Assembly: GCA_001692895.1 (NCBI GenBank)
Contig: KV748206.1
Span: 1,622,662-1,686,661 of the forward strand
Reading direction: 5' to 3'
Source: Cenococcum geophilum 1.58
Lineage: Eukaryota > Ascomycota > Dothideomycetes > Gloniales > Gloniaceae
Length of the DNA: 64,000 nucleotides
Position numbers and translations under genes: made by a program. Under the pieces are notes generated by a model. The model was not told the origin of the DNA and made no database searches. It saw only the letters and a program-made list of their open reading frames with translations. This document shows, one piece after another, positions 1 to 11,791 of the stretch (positions within the stretch are counted from its first letter, which is position 1; every line of letters begins with the position of its first letter).

Positions 1-1480
1 AAGGCCTAGCCTACACCTAGCGGTTAATAAGACTATCCAGAGGTTTATAGGTTGCGTACTTAAGATTATAAATATACCCAGCAAGCCTACGCCTGAGGGC
101 TTTAAGATATAGGTCCTAGCTAACCAATCTTATGTCCTAGATTGGCTATAGCATACTAAAGGCGATAAAAAGGGCCCAGTTAACCTTAACAAGGCCTTCC
201 TTAATAAGGGCTTTATAAAGACTTAGGCCGTAGTATTAGACCTCCTTATATAGCGCGATAACGTCACTAATAAGCGACTCTATCCACCGGGTAAGCACGT
301 AATGTGGCTTAATAATCTCTTTAGCAGCGTAAAGCTATTTAAATGGCTGTGAGAGCTAGGGATTAGGGTAGTAGGAATAGTTAGAACAACACGTACACGG
401 TGAGAGGAGCTAGAAGAGGAGGAATACAACGTCCAGAAAGAGATAATTAAGGTTAACTAGGTAGCTCTAGCTAAGTCTAAGTTATCTACAGCTTATATAG
501 CTCCTTTAAAGCAGCGTATAGAGCGGAAAAAGAAGGTACCTGTAGAGCGCTTCTTAGCATCACTTTCCGACCTTAAATTAAGCCATAATACGCAGATTTT
601 ATAGGGTACGCTCTACGCAGAGTTATCTAAGAGTTACTAGGTAATGGAGTTTGCCTAAAAGGACGCTATAATAGTTCTTTTCCTATTTATAGTCTATGAT
701 GGTAGGTGTCTCTTTTTTAACACCGTGTCGCAGAGCCGCTAATGTTATATATTACTAGGTCAAAACTACATTGCGAAGCTTCGAAAGCGGCCTACTATAA
801 CGGCTATAGGCTACAGGCAGACTATTAAGATGTTTAGAAACAAGCCTAGAGCGGAATTGGATATACCTAACTTTATAGATAAATATAATCTGTAAATATA
901 TAGCATAGACGTTGCTAACTAGCTAAGGTCTTACTATAACACTAAAAGAGTCCACCGGAAGATCTGGAAGCCTCTATTCTCCTTCCTACTAGACACTATT
1001 ATGGGTAACAGCTATTAGCTTTTAAACTATAGAGCCCCTGGCGTGCAAACAGCGCGACACTATACCTACCTTATATTCCGTCGCCGCCTACAAGATGCCC
1101 TCTTCCACGCCTCTATTTAAATTAGACACTACCCACCCTTATAAAAGCGAAAAGGAATAATAGACATTATATGGCGCCCGGTTAGGGAGCATCAACACTA
1201 GAAACTATGGCGAAAACAGGTCCTCTGCTCCGCCTGCACCGAAGCGCACCGTTCTGGAGTCATTAAGCGTCCGGGCTCTCGTAAGCCGCTCGCAGACTTA
1301 TCTGTCAACACTACAATGAAGTCGCGAGAGGACAGTAGGGGCTGGAAACGCCGTACGAGGCCACCAAGAACAAGATTTGGCTATTCTGTGTGCCATATTC
1401 CGTTCTGCACGACGGGGCCTTGCTAGGAGGAACACCTGGCCAAGCTCAACTCCAAGGACTAGCCTACAAATATCTATCTA
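1..1480 (+). mobile_element. Decayed piggyBac-like DNA transposon, 5' end outside window
   Basis: Read on the plus strand and tolerating stops, this resembles the DDE_Tnp_1_7 domain of fungal piggyBac-type transposases. Visible pieces are HVMWLNNLFSSVKLFKWL (about 297-350), VGIVRTTRTRREELEEEE (about 369-422), QLRSYYNTKRVHRK-like residues (about 920-960) and FLLDTIMGNSY (about 984-1016). A C-terminal Cys cluster follows: CSACTEAH near 1226-1250, then CHIPFC near 1391-1408. Many TAG/TAA codons sit where Gln or Trp is expected, which fits RIP of CpA/TpG. The start of the transposase and the left terminus lie before position 1, and I could not see a right terminal repeat. The element is dead. The family call rests on recalled piggyBac motifs. 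Confidence 0.72.
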
Positions 1481-1544
1481 CATAGAAAATCTTAAATTTA
1501 AATAACCTCATGTTGCTGCAGTTCTTATCACGGGCTCTATAAAC

Positions 1545-1616
1545 TAGGTCAAACAAGAGCCTCTAGTTGGCTAATTCTTATTGATAACTAAGAGCCAGAA
1601 CCGGCGGGTTAAGGGA
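1545..1616 (+). repeat. Right-end fragment of the TA-target MITE family
   Basis: The end reads GGCGGGTTAAGGGA followed by TA, identical to the right end of the complete MITE at 30438-30587. The interior (TTGGCTAATTCTTATTGATA) matches that copy's TTGGCTAGCCCTTATCGATA. No matching left end is visible upstream, so this looks like a truncated copy. Confidence 0.5.
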
Positions 1617-1618
1617 TA

Positions 1619-2990
1619 GAATAATATATATATATAAGGTAACTTTATTATCTAATACTTTATAAATTATTAAATACGAGTATATATATTAGGCTAGCAA
1701 TATCTATTATTTCTTAGTTAGGGTCCTCGAAATCGGACTCTGCACCTATACATAGTGAGGCCTACGAACCTACTGGTCTTCGGACTCAGTAGAGCCAACG
1801 CAAAGACGTCACACAGCTGCGGATAGGACCTGGTGGTGGTTGTGAGCGTTCTAGGCGGTGGTGAAAAAATTTTCAGATGGTGAGATCTCGAAAACCACTA
1901 CTGTTGGCCCTCTACAATTCAGCTACACTGTTCTCCTATTCCAACCCTATATAATCCTCGCGGATACATACAGAATTTAACGTCCCCCAACCCCCAATTA
2001 AAAGCATCGACGACCTTACATTAATAAACAAACGCGGACGAACGAACGAACGAACAAGCAAATATACGGCCCCTCCTAACCCCTAGGGCGATCGCCCGCG
2101 GAGCATACGGTCACTCGCCATTAACTATCAAATACTAAGAAAAACCTAGCAGCCTGGACAACACCGTATGGTTTTCCTGTCTCCTTTTAAGGAGTAGTGA
2201 CCCTTGGCGAGGGCCTAGTGACTAGGGCCTAGGCACAAAAGATACCCAGGCATACACGTCCCGCTCGCCTTATGGTATAGTATGGTAGTAGTTTATGGAT
2301 AAATCCCCCTTACGCCTTCAATAGGCCCTAAGGGGGGGGAGGCATGGCGTATATGGCAATAGTCAGTAAGAGATAGCACATAGGGGACGGTTAATAATAT
2401 GGGAAACGACAACAACAATACACGGCGATCGATCGGCAAGGCCTGGCTAGGACGTAGTAAACCCCAGCTTAGGATAAGCTAGAGAGGGAAGCAGTGGTAC
2501 CTAAGGAGTTTAAAACATCCAAGGAGACAGGACGTAGCCGTAGGCCCGTAGGGCCGCCGCTACGGACGGATATGGCAAATCGGGGTTTTTTATCCTACTG
2601 AGGTGGCTCATAGGGTTTTTCCTCCCCCAACCCAACTGCAGGGTTTTCTTCCTGTAAATACACAAGTTTTCCCCCCCTGTGACGGAGTAGTCTGCGTGGG
2701 CCTAGATAGGATCCGTATCAGACGTTAATTAAAGAACTACTACTATTTCTTAGTTAGATAGAGGAAATAAATAACTTTTAATTGATTTCAATTATGGGTA
2801 TATTTAAGTAAATTTAAGTTATAAGATATAGTGTTATAATAGAAGAGTTATTGCTTAATAAGAAATATTAAGTTTATATATAAAGGGCGCCTATAAGCTC
2901 TTAGACCCCTAGGGAGAAATTTCTCTTAGTATAATCTAATTGGCTTAGTGTAAGGGTTATTTTGACCCTTACTCGGGTGCATCGCCCGAG
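1619..2990. other. Unassigned repeat-island sequence
   Basis: I see no protein-coding match in this stretch. It holds an AT run at 1622-1640, a short GAAC tetranucleotide repeat near 2040-2054, and several C- or G-rich tracts at 2330-2340, 2580-2680. The part from 2730 to 2890 is very AT-rich. It may contain worn transposon ends, but nothing identifies a family. Confidence 0.4.
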
Positions 2991-3006
2991 GGCCGCTTAG
3001 GGGTAG

Positions 3007-3206
3007 CCAAGGCCTAGCCGAAGGCTAGGCTTGGCACCTCCTTATAAGCATCTCAGGCTTGCAGCCCTTTCCCTCCTCATCGTTTCGTCTCTGTACTAGG
3101 CTATTGCCTACCCTTATTACCATATCGTCCTCTTCCATCGACTCTCCTTGTGACTCATGCTCGGCTTGCCTGCTCCCTACCGTACACCCTGGCAATGTGC
3201 CTTACA
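3007..3206 (+). repeat. Dispersed repeat, copy A (direct match at 30401-30763)
   Basis: The segment from the hairpin GGCCTAGCCGAAGGCTAGGC to CAATGTGCCTTACA is matched in the same orientation at 30401-30763, for example by the shared CCATATCGTCCTCTTCCATC. Copy B differs mainly by C-to-T and G-to-A changes and by an inserted MITE. The two copies bracket about 27 kb. Their family is unknown; they could be the ends of an old large element or simply scattered copies. Confidence 0.7.
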
Positions 3207-3210
3207 CTTA

Positions 3211-3804
3211 GGGGCCGTTCGGTTACACCTCCATATTATAACCGAAATGGAGCTCAAATATGAATATAAGGGTGTCGTTCGGTAAATATAACGACTTTTA
3301 AATATGGAGCTCCTCCATACCAGTAAGCGCGTCAAATTTGCAAGGTATACTGTATACAGTAGTTAAAATAAGGTTCTTAGCACCGTTTTAATATATAGCC
3401 TTAAGCTCCCGTTCCATATTCCATTTTAATGTAGAGCTCTCGCATACACGCTAAAGTAATGACTTCTTATAATATGGCAACTCTACACGCCATGATCGCG
3501 ATACTTCTATCGCATTTACAAGCCTTAATATAATATAATTATTTTTAACCTTTATAGCCGCGATAAGCTTATTTCTAGGGCATTGTGGGCGTTGTGGGCG
3601 TCGCGGGTATCGCGGGCGTCACTGTAACTCTACTACGGGTCGCACGGGAGGAGGGCGAAGACGTAGAAAACGTCGATTGCAGAGAGGGCGTTGGCCGAGG
3701 AGGAGGCTCCATTGCTACACTAAAGTAGGGAGTCGCGATAGAGGCCTGGTGGGGCTCATTTAAATCCGGAACCTTATTATGGAGCCTTACCGAACAATCG
3801 ACAC
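3211..3804. mobile_element. Possible small inverted-repeat DNA element, PIF/Harbinger-like ends
   Basis: The left end GGGGCCGTTCGGTTAC follows TTA (3208-3210), the target site typical of PIF/Harbinger elements. The right end, read in reverse complement, starts TGTTCGGTAAGGCTCC and aligns loosely with the left end over about 28 bp. The interior has GC-rich patches (3590-3680) and no transposase. The right target repeat is not clear, so the boundary and family are tentative. Confidence 0.3.
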
Positions 3805-4193
3805 AATTGCAGATTCAAATGAGTCATGGTAGTAGCCGCCACTAATTACAAAACGGGCGAAACTAAAAGGCGCACGGATTGAACAATTATGAAATGGAGG
3901 CGATTTGCAACCGAACAACCCCTTCGGAGTTCGCAGAACTCCATAAGCGTAGCGCTAGCACAATTTCTCCCCAGGGTCTGATTTATGAGATAACCAACAT
4001 TAAGGAAAGCCGCCAGATCCTGCAATCTCATATCAATAAGCCCATTTACATCATAAAAGCAGCAGAGTCCTCTAATTTTGAAGTAGTATAAGAATATCGT
4101 CGTGAACCTCATGCAATATCAATTGCCTGATGCTGTGAAGAACCCATATGCCCATCGAAACTTTACCCGTCAATGTCTTTGTCCCAAGAAGAC
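3805..4193. other. 3' flank of the MARVEL gene, no gene seen
   Basis: This stretch lies just downstream of the minus-strand MARVEL gene and is less AT-rich than the transposon remains to its left. Short open frames occur on both strands, but none has a recognisable motif or a splice pattern that extends it. Confidence 0.4.
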
Positions 4194-4908
4194 TCATACC
4201 AAAGCACCCTTCCGTCCGGTACCCCTCCTCACAGCCAGGAACGAGAGAACGGCACAGCTAACGCAGAGCGCAAAAGACATAAACATAAAAGCGGCGTCAG
4301 CCTCATTCTCCTTGCAGCGTGTATTCATATGGCTTAGGTCATCCATGAGACCGCACGCCTTTTCGCCTTTATACGTTATGCAACCGCCATTTAACAAGTC
4401 ATTTTCATACATTTTCGCTTGATTCTCAAGGGAGGTGCTAGAACAGGAAATGCCACGAAGCATAACCACGATTGCCTAAGGGGTTTACAGTTAGTTAAAT
4501 CAATGCCATGTGATAAGGAAGGACAGCGACAAGGACAGGGACACGGAGGACTTAGTTATAGAATATTGAGTACAGAGGGGAGACGTACGATGCCTCCTGC
4601 GAGGAAGAACAGACTTGCAAGTCCATCAATGGCGGCCATGATAAGGCCGCCCAGTGGCTCAATGAAGAGGGCTGCAACTCCAGCAGCAGCAGCTACCATG
4701 CCAAACCCGCCGGTAAATGCAGCATAATTTATCGCCGATGGAGGCCCGCCAACTACCTGGTCTTTAATAAGAGTCACGGCTAGTCCCAAGACTATTGCTG
4801 CAAATAGGATCTATTAAATATAAGGTTAGTTAAGCTCTTATACTTAATAATCAGTAACGGTAAGTGTAAGTGCACCTGAATAAATCGGAGAATGACAGTT
4901 ACAATCAT
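4194..4908 (-). CDS. MARVEL-domain four-TM membrane protein
   Basis: Spliced from exons 4908-4876, 4810-4589 and 4475-4194, giving about 178 aa. Introns are GT-AG with ACTAAC-like branch sites, and all joins keep frame. The protein begins MIVTVILRFIQILFAAIV (TM1, about residues 4-22). TM2 lies around AAFTGGFGMVAAAAGVAALF and TM3 around GLIMAAIDGLASLFFLAGGI. A Cys-containing extracytosolic loop follows, then TM4 (AFMFMSFALCVSCAVLSFLA) and a short basic tail. This topology and the NYAAF...GLIMAA.DGL pattern are those of fungal MARVEL-domain proteins related to Nce102, which act in plasma-membrane or Golgi microdomains. The first intron uses a GTGCAC donor, somewhat weak. It appears intact although transposon remains flank it. 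The exact cellular role is not known. Confidence 0.8.
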
Positions 4909-5154
4909 TGTGGTAGTTATACTTGTGGAATAATCGGAGTCCAATTTAGGAAGGATATCAAACAGCTAGAAGAGTGAGATATTCCTATAGGTTGGTATGA
5001 CAGTCACGCGCAAAAGGTAAGTGAGTAATGCGCTCGTCGGAGTGGCACTTAAATTTACAACAGAATGCAAGTGGTTGTTTCTAAGTTATGCGATGAGATA
5101 TATCAGAGTGCACCTTACAACAGAGGGGACAGGACAGATATTTCAACACTAGGC

Positions 5155-5510
5155 ACTTAAGGCAAGCGGCACGGGTTCACTGCCTCCCCCAGCATCACCA
5201 CCGAACTGTTGGCTCAGCCTCTCCAATGGGATGTTGAATTTGTTCTGAAGGATGCGCTTAACGGGTTCTGCCTGCTGTTGCCTCAGCCGTGTTCATTTCA
5301 AATGTATTATAGCCAATTGACTAGACAGGGCTGCCTTGCCATTTGAGTTTCCCACGCATATGCCGTATTGCTGCGGCACGGGCACACTTGAAACGATTGT
5401 GTAACCCGGTCTCCCTGTGGAGATTGAGTTTGAGGTTGGTGTGACGGGCTATTCTAGCCCTGCAGGAGTGTGGCGAAGCTCTACGGGTTCTCCCCACTCC
5501 ATGGTGGTAG
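5155..5510 (-). pseudogene. Unidentified coding-like fragment, probably broken
   Basis: On the minus strand an ATG near 5505 opens MEWGEPVELRHTPAGLE and then meets a stop. Open segments continue in the same direction: GYTIVSSVPVPQQYGICVG, then, in another frame, QQQAEPVKRILQNKFNIPLE and a Gly-rich end before a TAG near 5155. The composition is protein-like rather than repeat-like, but I recognise no family and could not connect the pieces with convincing splice sites. It may be a gene relic or a real small gene with introns I failed to place. Confidence 0.25.
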
Positions 5511-5674
5511 AGTTATAAAAGATTGAGGTTCGTAGATTTTGGTAGGTGGCTCGATTTGGGGTTGGCTCGATCGGCTGGCTAAGACGTTAAGGCTATCTTA
5601 CATTGAACTTACTGAGGTAACAAATCGACGACCGTGACGTCGCGCGATTTGGTGATCGGCGTTAGGCCTCCTGT

Positions 5675-5798
5675 CGATCGGATCAAATGGCTGAATTTAT
5701 ATTTGAAGACTGCTCGGCTTCTTATCCTTTGATGTCGCCTGAAGCTTGATCACCACTATATACTGCCTGTGGGAGTTGTTATATGGTTGATCCGATCG
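5675..5798. repeat. 12-bp perfect inverted repeat, about 100 bp apart
   Basis: CGATCGGATCAA at 5675-5686 is the exact reverse complement of TTGATCCGATCG at 5787-5798. The spacing suits a tiny inverted-repeat element, but no target duplication was found. Confidence 0.35.
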
Positions 5799-5909
5799 TG
5801 AGGAAAATAAGGTCGGTAATAAGATGTCGTCAAGTATCCACAAAAATACATCAGGCCCGATCGCACTAAGTAACTTACCTAATTCGGATACATAAGCCAA
5901 CGTAACGCA

Positions 5910-5949
5910 GGCTTAAAATACTCCGCTATTTTACGAAGTATTTTAAGCC
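5910..5949. repeat. Perfect 13-bp stem hairpin
   Basis: GGCTTAAAATACT (5910-5922) pairs exactly with AGTATTTTAAGCC (5937-5949) around a 14-nt loop. Its role is unknown. It could be a foldback repeat or a transcript-end structure, though no U-tract follows. Confidence 0.5.
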
Positions 5950-6662
5950 TTCATTATGCAAATGTAGGGGTCCCCTGTAGAGAGGCTTTTTATAACCGAT
6001 TTTATGCGGATCGACGAGCCAGGGTGGTGTACGACGGCGTCAAGCCATTTGGTGTTGATCAAGGCCCTCAATCGGCAGCTTCAACTTCCTGATCAAACGA
6101 CGTAAGCAAATTTGCAAGGATTGCGAAATGCGTCTATTGCTGAGCATCCATCTTTTAAAACATCTGATGTGTCCCCCTAGGCTTCGTAATCTTGTACTAA
6201 GCTAGTTACCTTTTTTTGTGCTTGATTTACTATCTATTACACAGGTTCTTATAAGGGTTTCTTGTCAAGAATAAAGAATATTCAGATTAGGAAACATGTA
6301 TTATCATATTCCTGCCGGAACAGGGCTATCTCATATAACTGAAGCCTAGTTTCTACTTCATAAATTTGGAAGGTGCTAGAGCAGGCAATTAAGTTTTCAA
6401 ATATAAAGCATCTCATGCCTCGGCATTAGCTGGTAAGCACATGAATTATTTCAAAAGCCATTATCTAGTCCAAGCCGCTTTTATCCTCTGCCTTCAAGTC
6501 AAAATTCAAACATGAGACAGCGTCAAGACCCATTGCGCTGAAACTGTAAACCCTCCCCAATAATGTCCCAGCACCCTCTGCCGGGACAAGCGCCCAAACT
6601 CCCCCATGCTAGTATAGAACATAAGTCTTTGCGGTAGATGTCTCACTCTAGTTTACAAAACG

Positions 6663-7458
6663 CTATGAGGATTCCGACTTCACTGTTTGCTGTCCAAGTA
6701 ATCAGCTGTTGCATCTAAAATTCAGCAAGAAAGTATCCTTACCACCAGCCAATCCATCCCTTCGTCAACACCCCTCCCGTCAATAGCGGAGCATGCGACA
6801 ATACTCCAGTTCCGGTCCTTCAACTCGCCCAACCTTAGAGCCTCAGATATCTCTCCAGCACCCTTTGCGCCCGGTTGATCTTGCTTATTGGCAAATACAA
6901 GCAACGCCGCGTCTCGTAATTCCTCCTCATTCAGCATAGCTGCGAGTTCTTCTGAGGCAGTTCCCAGCCGATCGATGTCCGTAGAGTCAATAACGAATAT
7001 CACAGCGGCAGTGTTGGCGTAGTAGCATCGCCAATAGGGGCGAATAGATGTTTGACCACCGAGGTCCTATTAAGGAAGGAAACATTAGCAGGTTTCATAT
7101 AGGAGTAAAGGGAAATGCCTACCCAAACGTTTAAATTGAGGTTTTTATAAGTTACGGACTCAACATTGAAGCCAATTGTGGGTATGGTTGTTACGACTTC
7201 GCCAATCTGGCCATAGCGTTATCACATCAGCAGGAGTCCTGAGGATGTAGAAGGATCGTATAAGGTCCGAGGTACCTTTAGACGGTAAAGCAATGTCGTC
7301 TTGCCAGCATTATCCTATTCCAGACGATGTTCCATTAGTCCATGGATACTTTCGACGTTTGAACGTCGTGTGTGCAGACTCACCAGACCCAGGATCAGTA
7401 TTCGTATCTCTTTTTTGGCCCACACCAATGTCAATAATCGTGAAAACGACCCGCCCAT
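6663..7458 (-). CDS. arl1: ARF-like small GTPase ARL1
   Basis: Five exons: 7458-7384, 7314-7276, 7206-7123, 7066-6743 and 6689-6663, giving about 182 aa, the normal ARF-family length. Exon 1 starts MGGSFSRLL with Gly2 for N-myristoylation. G1 is GLDNAGKT (split across exons 1-2), the switch-I region has [12 protein letters not shown]3 is WDLGGQ, G4 is NKQD and G5 is SAI. The stretches [20 protein letters not shown] and [17 protein letters not shown] are typical of Arl1 rather than Arf1. Arl1 cycles on trans-Golgi membranes and recruits GRIP-domain golgins. The last intron ends at ..TTGGACAG, giving the C-terminus QTVKSESS. No stops or damaged motifs appear, so the gene looks functional despite lying between RIP-decayed elements. 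Confidence 0.95.
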
Positions 7459-7711
7459 TATGGCTTCAGTACGTCCTTATTCTTCCCTTCAAGCCTCCCT
7501 ACGGTGTAGAGCCAGTGAGACCGAGCAAATATCGTATTACTGTAGGTTTTACTAACTTAGCAATGAGGTAAAGAGACTGAAGATGTAGAAAGAATGGTTG
7601 TAGCAGATTTGAAAATGGTTTTACGACCTGGTCTCGGACGCTGACCTTTACCTCAGCAAGCTCAGACGCGATTCCGTTGGTGCGGAGTCAATCGGCGGAG
7701 CGTCTCCGGGC
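7459..7711. other. ARL1 upstream region with foldback-element fragment
   Basis: This is the promoter side of the minus-strand ARL1 gene. From 7643 to 7672, TTACCTCAGCAAGCTCAGAC matches the left end of the foldback element at 25815. The segment up to 7711, ending near GGAGCGTCTCCGGGCACATT, is shared in inverted orientation with 27402-27430. Confidence 0.45.
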
Positions 7712-7712
7712 A

Positions 7713-7775
7713 CATTCATCCCACACATTCAAGATTAGTAAGCGCTTACTAAGTCCCGCACAGGCCGCTATCGCG
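7713..7775 (+). repeat. Left terminal inverted repeat of the MULE
   Basis: It matches 25755-25814 in reverse complement with about one difference over 58 bp. It contains an 18-bp perfect palindrome, TTAGTAAGCGCTTACTAA, at 7735-7752. Confidence 0.8.
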
Positions 7776-10700
7776 AACTTAATTTAAATAACAAAGCACT
7801 ATTTACATGTGTAATACTCCAATATTCGGCCGTCTATTTCAATAGGATCTTTTCCCTTTTTATTACCACGCGTTCGCTTAGCCTAAGGGGACCTAATAGC
7901 AAGTGTGCTAGCTTTATAAGCCTTATACGCGTCTACAGAAGCTCCCTATCGCGGTCGCTTTAATTTTAACAGAATAATAATCTCTTTTGGCTTAGTATTA
8001 CTAGGACCCTTATTAGTATTACTTAAGATTAATATAAAATTACCACGGGCTAATTAAGTATAGGTCCTTTAAGCTCTAGTGCGCGCCGCTCTACCAGATT
8101 AATAGAGTAGGAGAGGTAGCGGCTCTTAATAATTATTAGATGCCGAATAGTTCGTAATAGGCTCCTTCTCACCAATATTTTGGTAAGGGTCGTCCAATAT
8201 AGTACCTTAGAGTACTTCCGCGTTATTAAGCCACAAGTCATCATCCTCCCCCGCTTCTAAAATAACCACCTCGTCCTCTAACCCCCCTAAAACTTCGTTA
8301 TACAGCACCGACGGCTCATTAAACGGTTGCTCCTTATCCTCCTTAATATCCTCATCCACTTCATCAGCCGGTTCTTTATTTTAGATTAAAAAATAGCTAA
8401 GATCTACACTACTGCTTGGTTAAGTAGGTCTAGACTCTACCTTCTCCTTCTACTTCTAGGCCTCCTCCTGCCTTTCCTTTTAAAGCCCTTGCTCGGCTAC
8501 ATCGGCAGCACGTTTAGCAATCTCAGCACTTATTTTACCCCGCTGGTTGGCCTTACTATATTTCTTTTTAGGTGGTAGCTGCTAGCGAGCCTTTTAAGGA
8601 ACCTCAAATAGAGCGCCCTTAGGTAGTAATTAAAGCTCTACCTATCTAATTAAAATAGCCATTTGGGCTACCTTAAAGTCTTTAAATTTATTAGCAAGCT
8701 CGCCCATTTCTTTAGCAGGAAGGTCCTTAATAATATTAAGAAGGCGGAGAACCGATAGCCAAATCCTAGTAAGAGCTTCCGGGTGCCCTAGCAGAGGGTC
8801 ACCCTAAAACGCCATATTCTTAATATATTACGGCTGCCAATCTAAAGCGGCAATTAGCTTTGTTACAATATACTAGTAAGGGTAGATTAAAGCCGGCAAT
8901 ATAGGAAGCCTTTATATTAAGCACCGAATAAGTATATAATAATAGGGGAGGCCATATTAGTAGGGGTCCTCATAGTTACAGTTATCTTACTTCCACTCCT
9001 AATCGGCCCACTTCTGCTTTTCCTTATTTATTAAAGCTCTCGCGCCACGTATAGAGTTAAAGATTCGCTAAAGCGCGTAGTATATCACCACACCATTAAC
9101 CTACGCAAAGTGGTGTTAAAAGAGGTCTAGGGTAATAATTCGGGGGAGGGACATTTCGGACGTATATTTGGATTTAATTAACTCCTTACACAATATTAAA
9201 ATCCACCTCTTTAGCTTAATTATAGTATCCTTAAGGCTTAATTAATAATTAGTAAAGCATTTCAATCCTCTGTTAATACCCTTGCCTTATTAGCTTACTA
9301 TTATACCTAAATTTAGAAGGTATCTAGTAAGGGAGTAAGCGGTTAAGGAAAAGTTAATATTAAAATAAGGTTTTTAAGCCAGGGAACAGAATATCACCAT
9401 AAGATATTTAGATGAGCTTTACTATAGGCCGGCCTATAGTAAAGCTTATCTAAATGCCTTATAGCAATATTCTATTCCCTAGCTTACTAAAACTTACCTA
9501 ATATAATAGGTAATCATCTAGCTCTCCTTTTTAACGTATATAGTCTAAAACTACACCTTATTGTATAGGTATAGCTTATCTAGGACTGCCTTTTAATTAG
9601 CTTTAAGCTCTACTACCGTTTTAGATTTTAGGTAGGGCTAAAATAGTTCCTTTACTACCTTCCTTTCTTCTACTAAGTAGCTATATAGCCTTTTAGCCTT
9701 TATCTAGATCCCCTCATTAATCCGCTTCTTCATTGCCTTTACAGTGTACCACTAGTAGTACTAGAGAACAACTACAATTAACTACCCTACCAATAAGGCG
9801 GCTGCAAGGCCCTTACCAAAATCGGCAATAATAACTTTAGGTGGCCGTTTCCAAAGTTTCTGCTAAGTAGACTCTAGTAAAAAGGTCTAATCTAGCTAAG
9901 ACTCGCTTTTAATAAACGATTGCATTGCTAGAAAAGAGGACCCTATATTAATAACACTAGTAATAATAGCTAATAAGAGCTTAGATCGATTGGTATTAAA
10001 TATAGCATCTATTTAGCAGCTAAAGTCGGTAATAAACCTTTATACCAAATCTACCTAAATAGGAAGCCAAAATATAAGCTACTAAAGACTCCGGGCAATT
10101 AAATAACCTAATTCTAGATTAATTATATAGGTATATTAAGACCGGTACTTAAATCTATACTAGTAGAGAAGCAGCTTAAGCGCGCTAAGCGCTCGCGGCT
10201 GGCCCTTAGCTCTACTAGGAAGGCCGCTTAACGATTACGTTAAGCTATAGTATTTCTTCTTACTTATATATAACTCTCGGGCAGAAAGCTAACGCTATAT
10301 AGTAAAATAGGTCTCCCAAGTTGCCCTAAGAGCGTAGGCTTCTGTGGCTGCCTTTTTAGCCTCTAGTAGTTAATCCTAGTAGCCAATATAAGTAAGGGGA
10401 TTCGCGACGAAGTCGTGTTCTAGAGCCTCTAAAGTATCTAAATTAAAGTACTTAGCACGCGTAATAGTCGCCACCTATCCTTTAATATTACCTATATAGC
10501 CAGGAAGCTTCTTCTAGGCTACCCGAATACACTAGCCGCAGTTCTTTTAGTATACCTTAGTAGCCTCTCGCTACCAGTTGCTATTTTTACCATAAAAGTT
10601 GTCTAACTTACGGTAATTCCGGGTATACTTACTATGGTGTTTATAGCCAAAGATATAGTGCGGCCGTAGAGTGGTTTTATTACCTAAGGACAGTATAATA

Positions 10701-11403
10701 ATAAAGAAGCCTTTGCTAAAGGCGTAGTCCTAGTATTAATTAAACGCGGCGTTAGGATCCTTAAAGGTCTCACCATTATATAGCTTTAAAAGGTAGTAGG
10801 CAGGCATAGAGTTAACTACCTTTTTTACTATTGGAGCTAGGTCCAGGTGCAAACGGTAGTTCAGCTACTACTTTAGACATTAGATCTTAACTTCTAGTAA
10901 CGGCAATTAAAGCTATAGCGGAAGAGGATTATATATATCGTATACCAAAGGAGTAAAAGCAGCACGATATTTATAACCGCTAGGGGTTAAAGTTCTAGAA
11001 GGGAGTAAAGGAGAGAATAACTCCTACGTAGAGGCCTGCGCTAAGCTCTCTACACCTATATATTATAGCCGGCGAAGCTAAGATAGAGTTAACGGAGCCT
11101 AAAAAACCTTATACTAAGCAGCTAGAGCAACCTAGTAAAGGGGGAATAGGGTATTAAGGACTTCAATAGGGTTGCTCTGGTAATCACTAGGTTTTCGTAC
11201 TAAAGCAGTAGAGGTAGTCTAGGCAGTATAGGCAGTATAGGTAGCAGGGCAACGCTATAGAAGCTTATTAAGGTCAGGAAGAGTTAAATTAATATTAAAT
11301 AAAGAGCTATTGGCTATGCTGTATAGTAGGAAGTTAATATAGGCTTTATAAGGTATAGATTTAGAGCGACTTTATAGTAGAAAACTTCTAGAAACTTGCT
11401 ATT

Positions 11404-11614
11404 TGTCACGGCTTAAATAAATGCCTTTAAACCGAAGCTTGAACAAATGCTGTATTACGAAGATATTAAGCTAAAGAGAAGGAAAAGGGGTCGCTAGGAC
11501 CGATGTAAACAAATATATAGGGTAAGCCGCCAAGGCGCTAGCTTTAGGCGGGCTAATTATAGGTCGGCAGAATATGGCAGAATTTAGCAGGTAATGTGCG
11601 ATAGCGCCGTTATA
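11404..11614 (-). repeat. LTR of outer chromovirus (3' LTR in element orientation)
   Basis: 211 bp, starting TGTCACGGCTTAAATAAATG; direct partner of 25343-25553. The target duplication CTATT sits immediately to the left. Confidence 0.85.
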
Positions 11615-11791
11615 TTACCCCCCTCTTTAAAAGAAAGCCTACCCTTAGGCTTAGTTAGAAAAAATAGGGTAGCACTAGGCTTATAAACGTAGGATTATAA
11701 AAATATAAGATAAGGAAATAAAGGGGACATAAGTCTGTCCTAACTAAGTATAAAGGGCAATTGTGGGCTAAGTGGAAGCACTAGGCTAGAA

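Larger units (their letters stand above)
4909..6662. other. Gap between MARVEL and ARL1 genes
   Basis: Both flanking genes are on the minus strand, so the right part is the ARL1 3' flank and the left part the MARVEL upstream region. Inside are a coding-like fragment (5155-5530), a 12-bp inverted repeat pair (5675/5798) and a hairpin (5910-5949). The stretch 5950-6660 shows no gene I can recognise. Confidence 0.4.
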
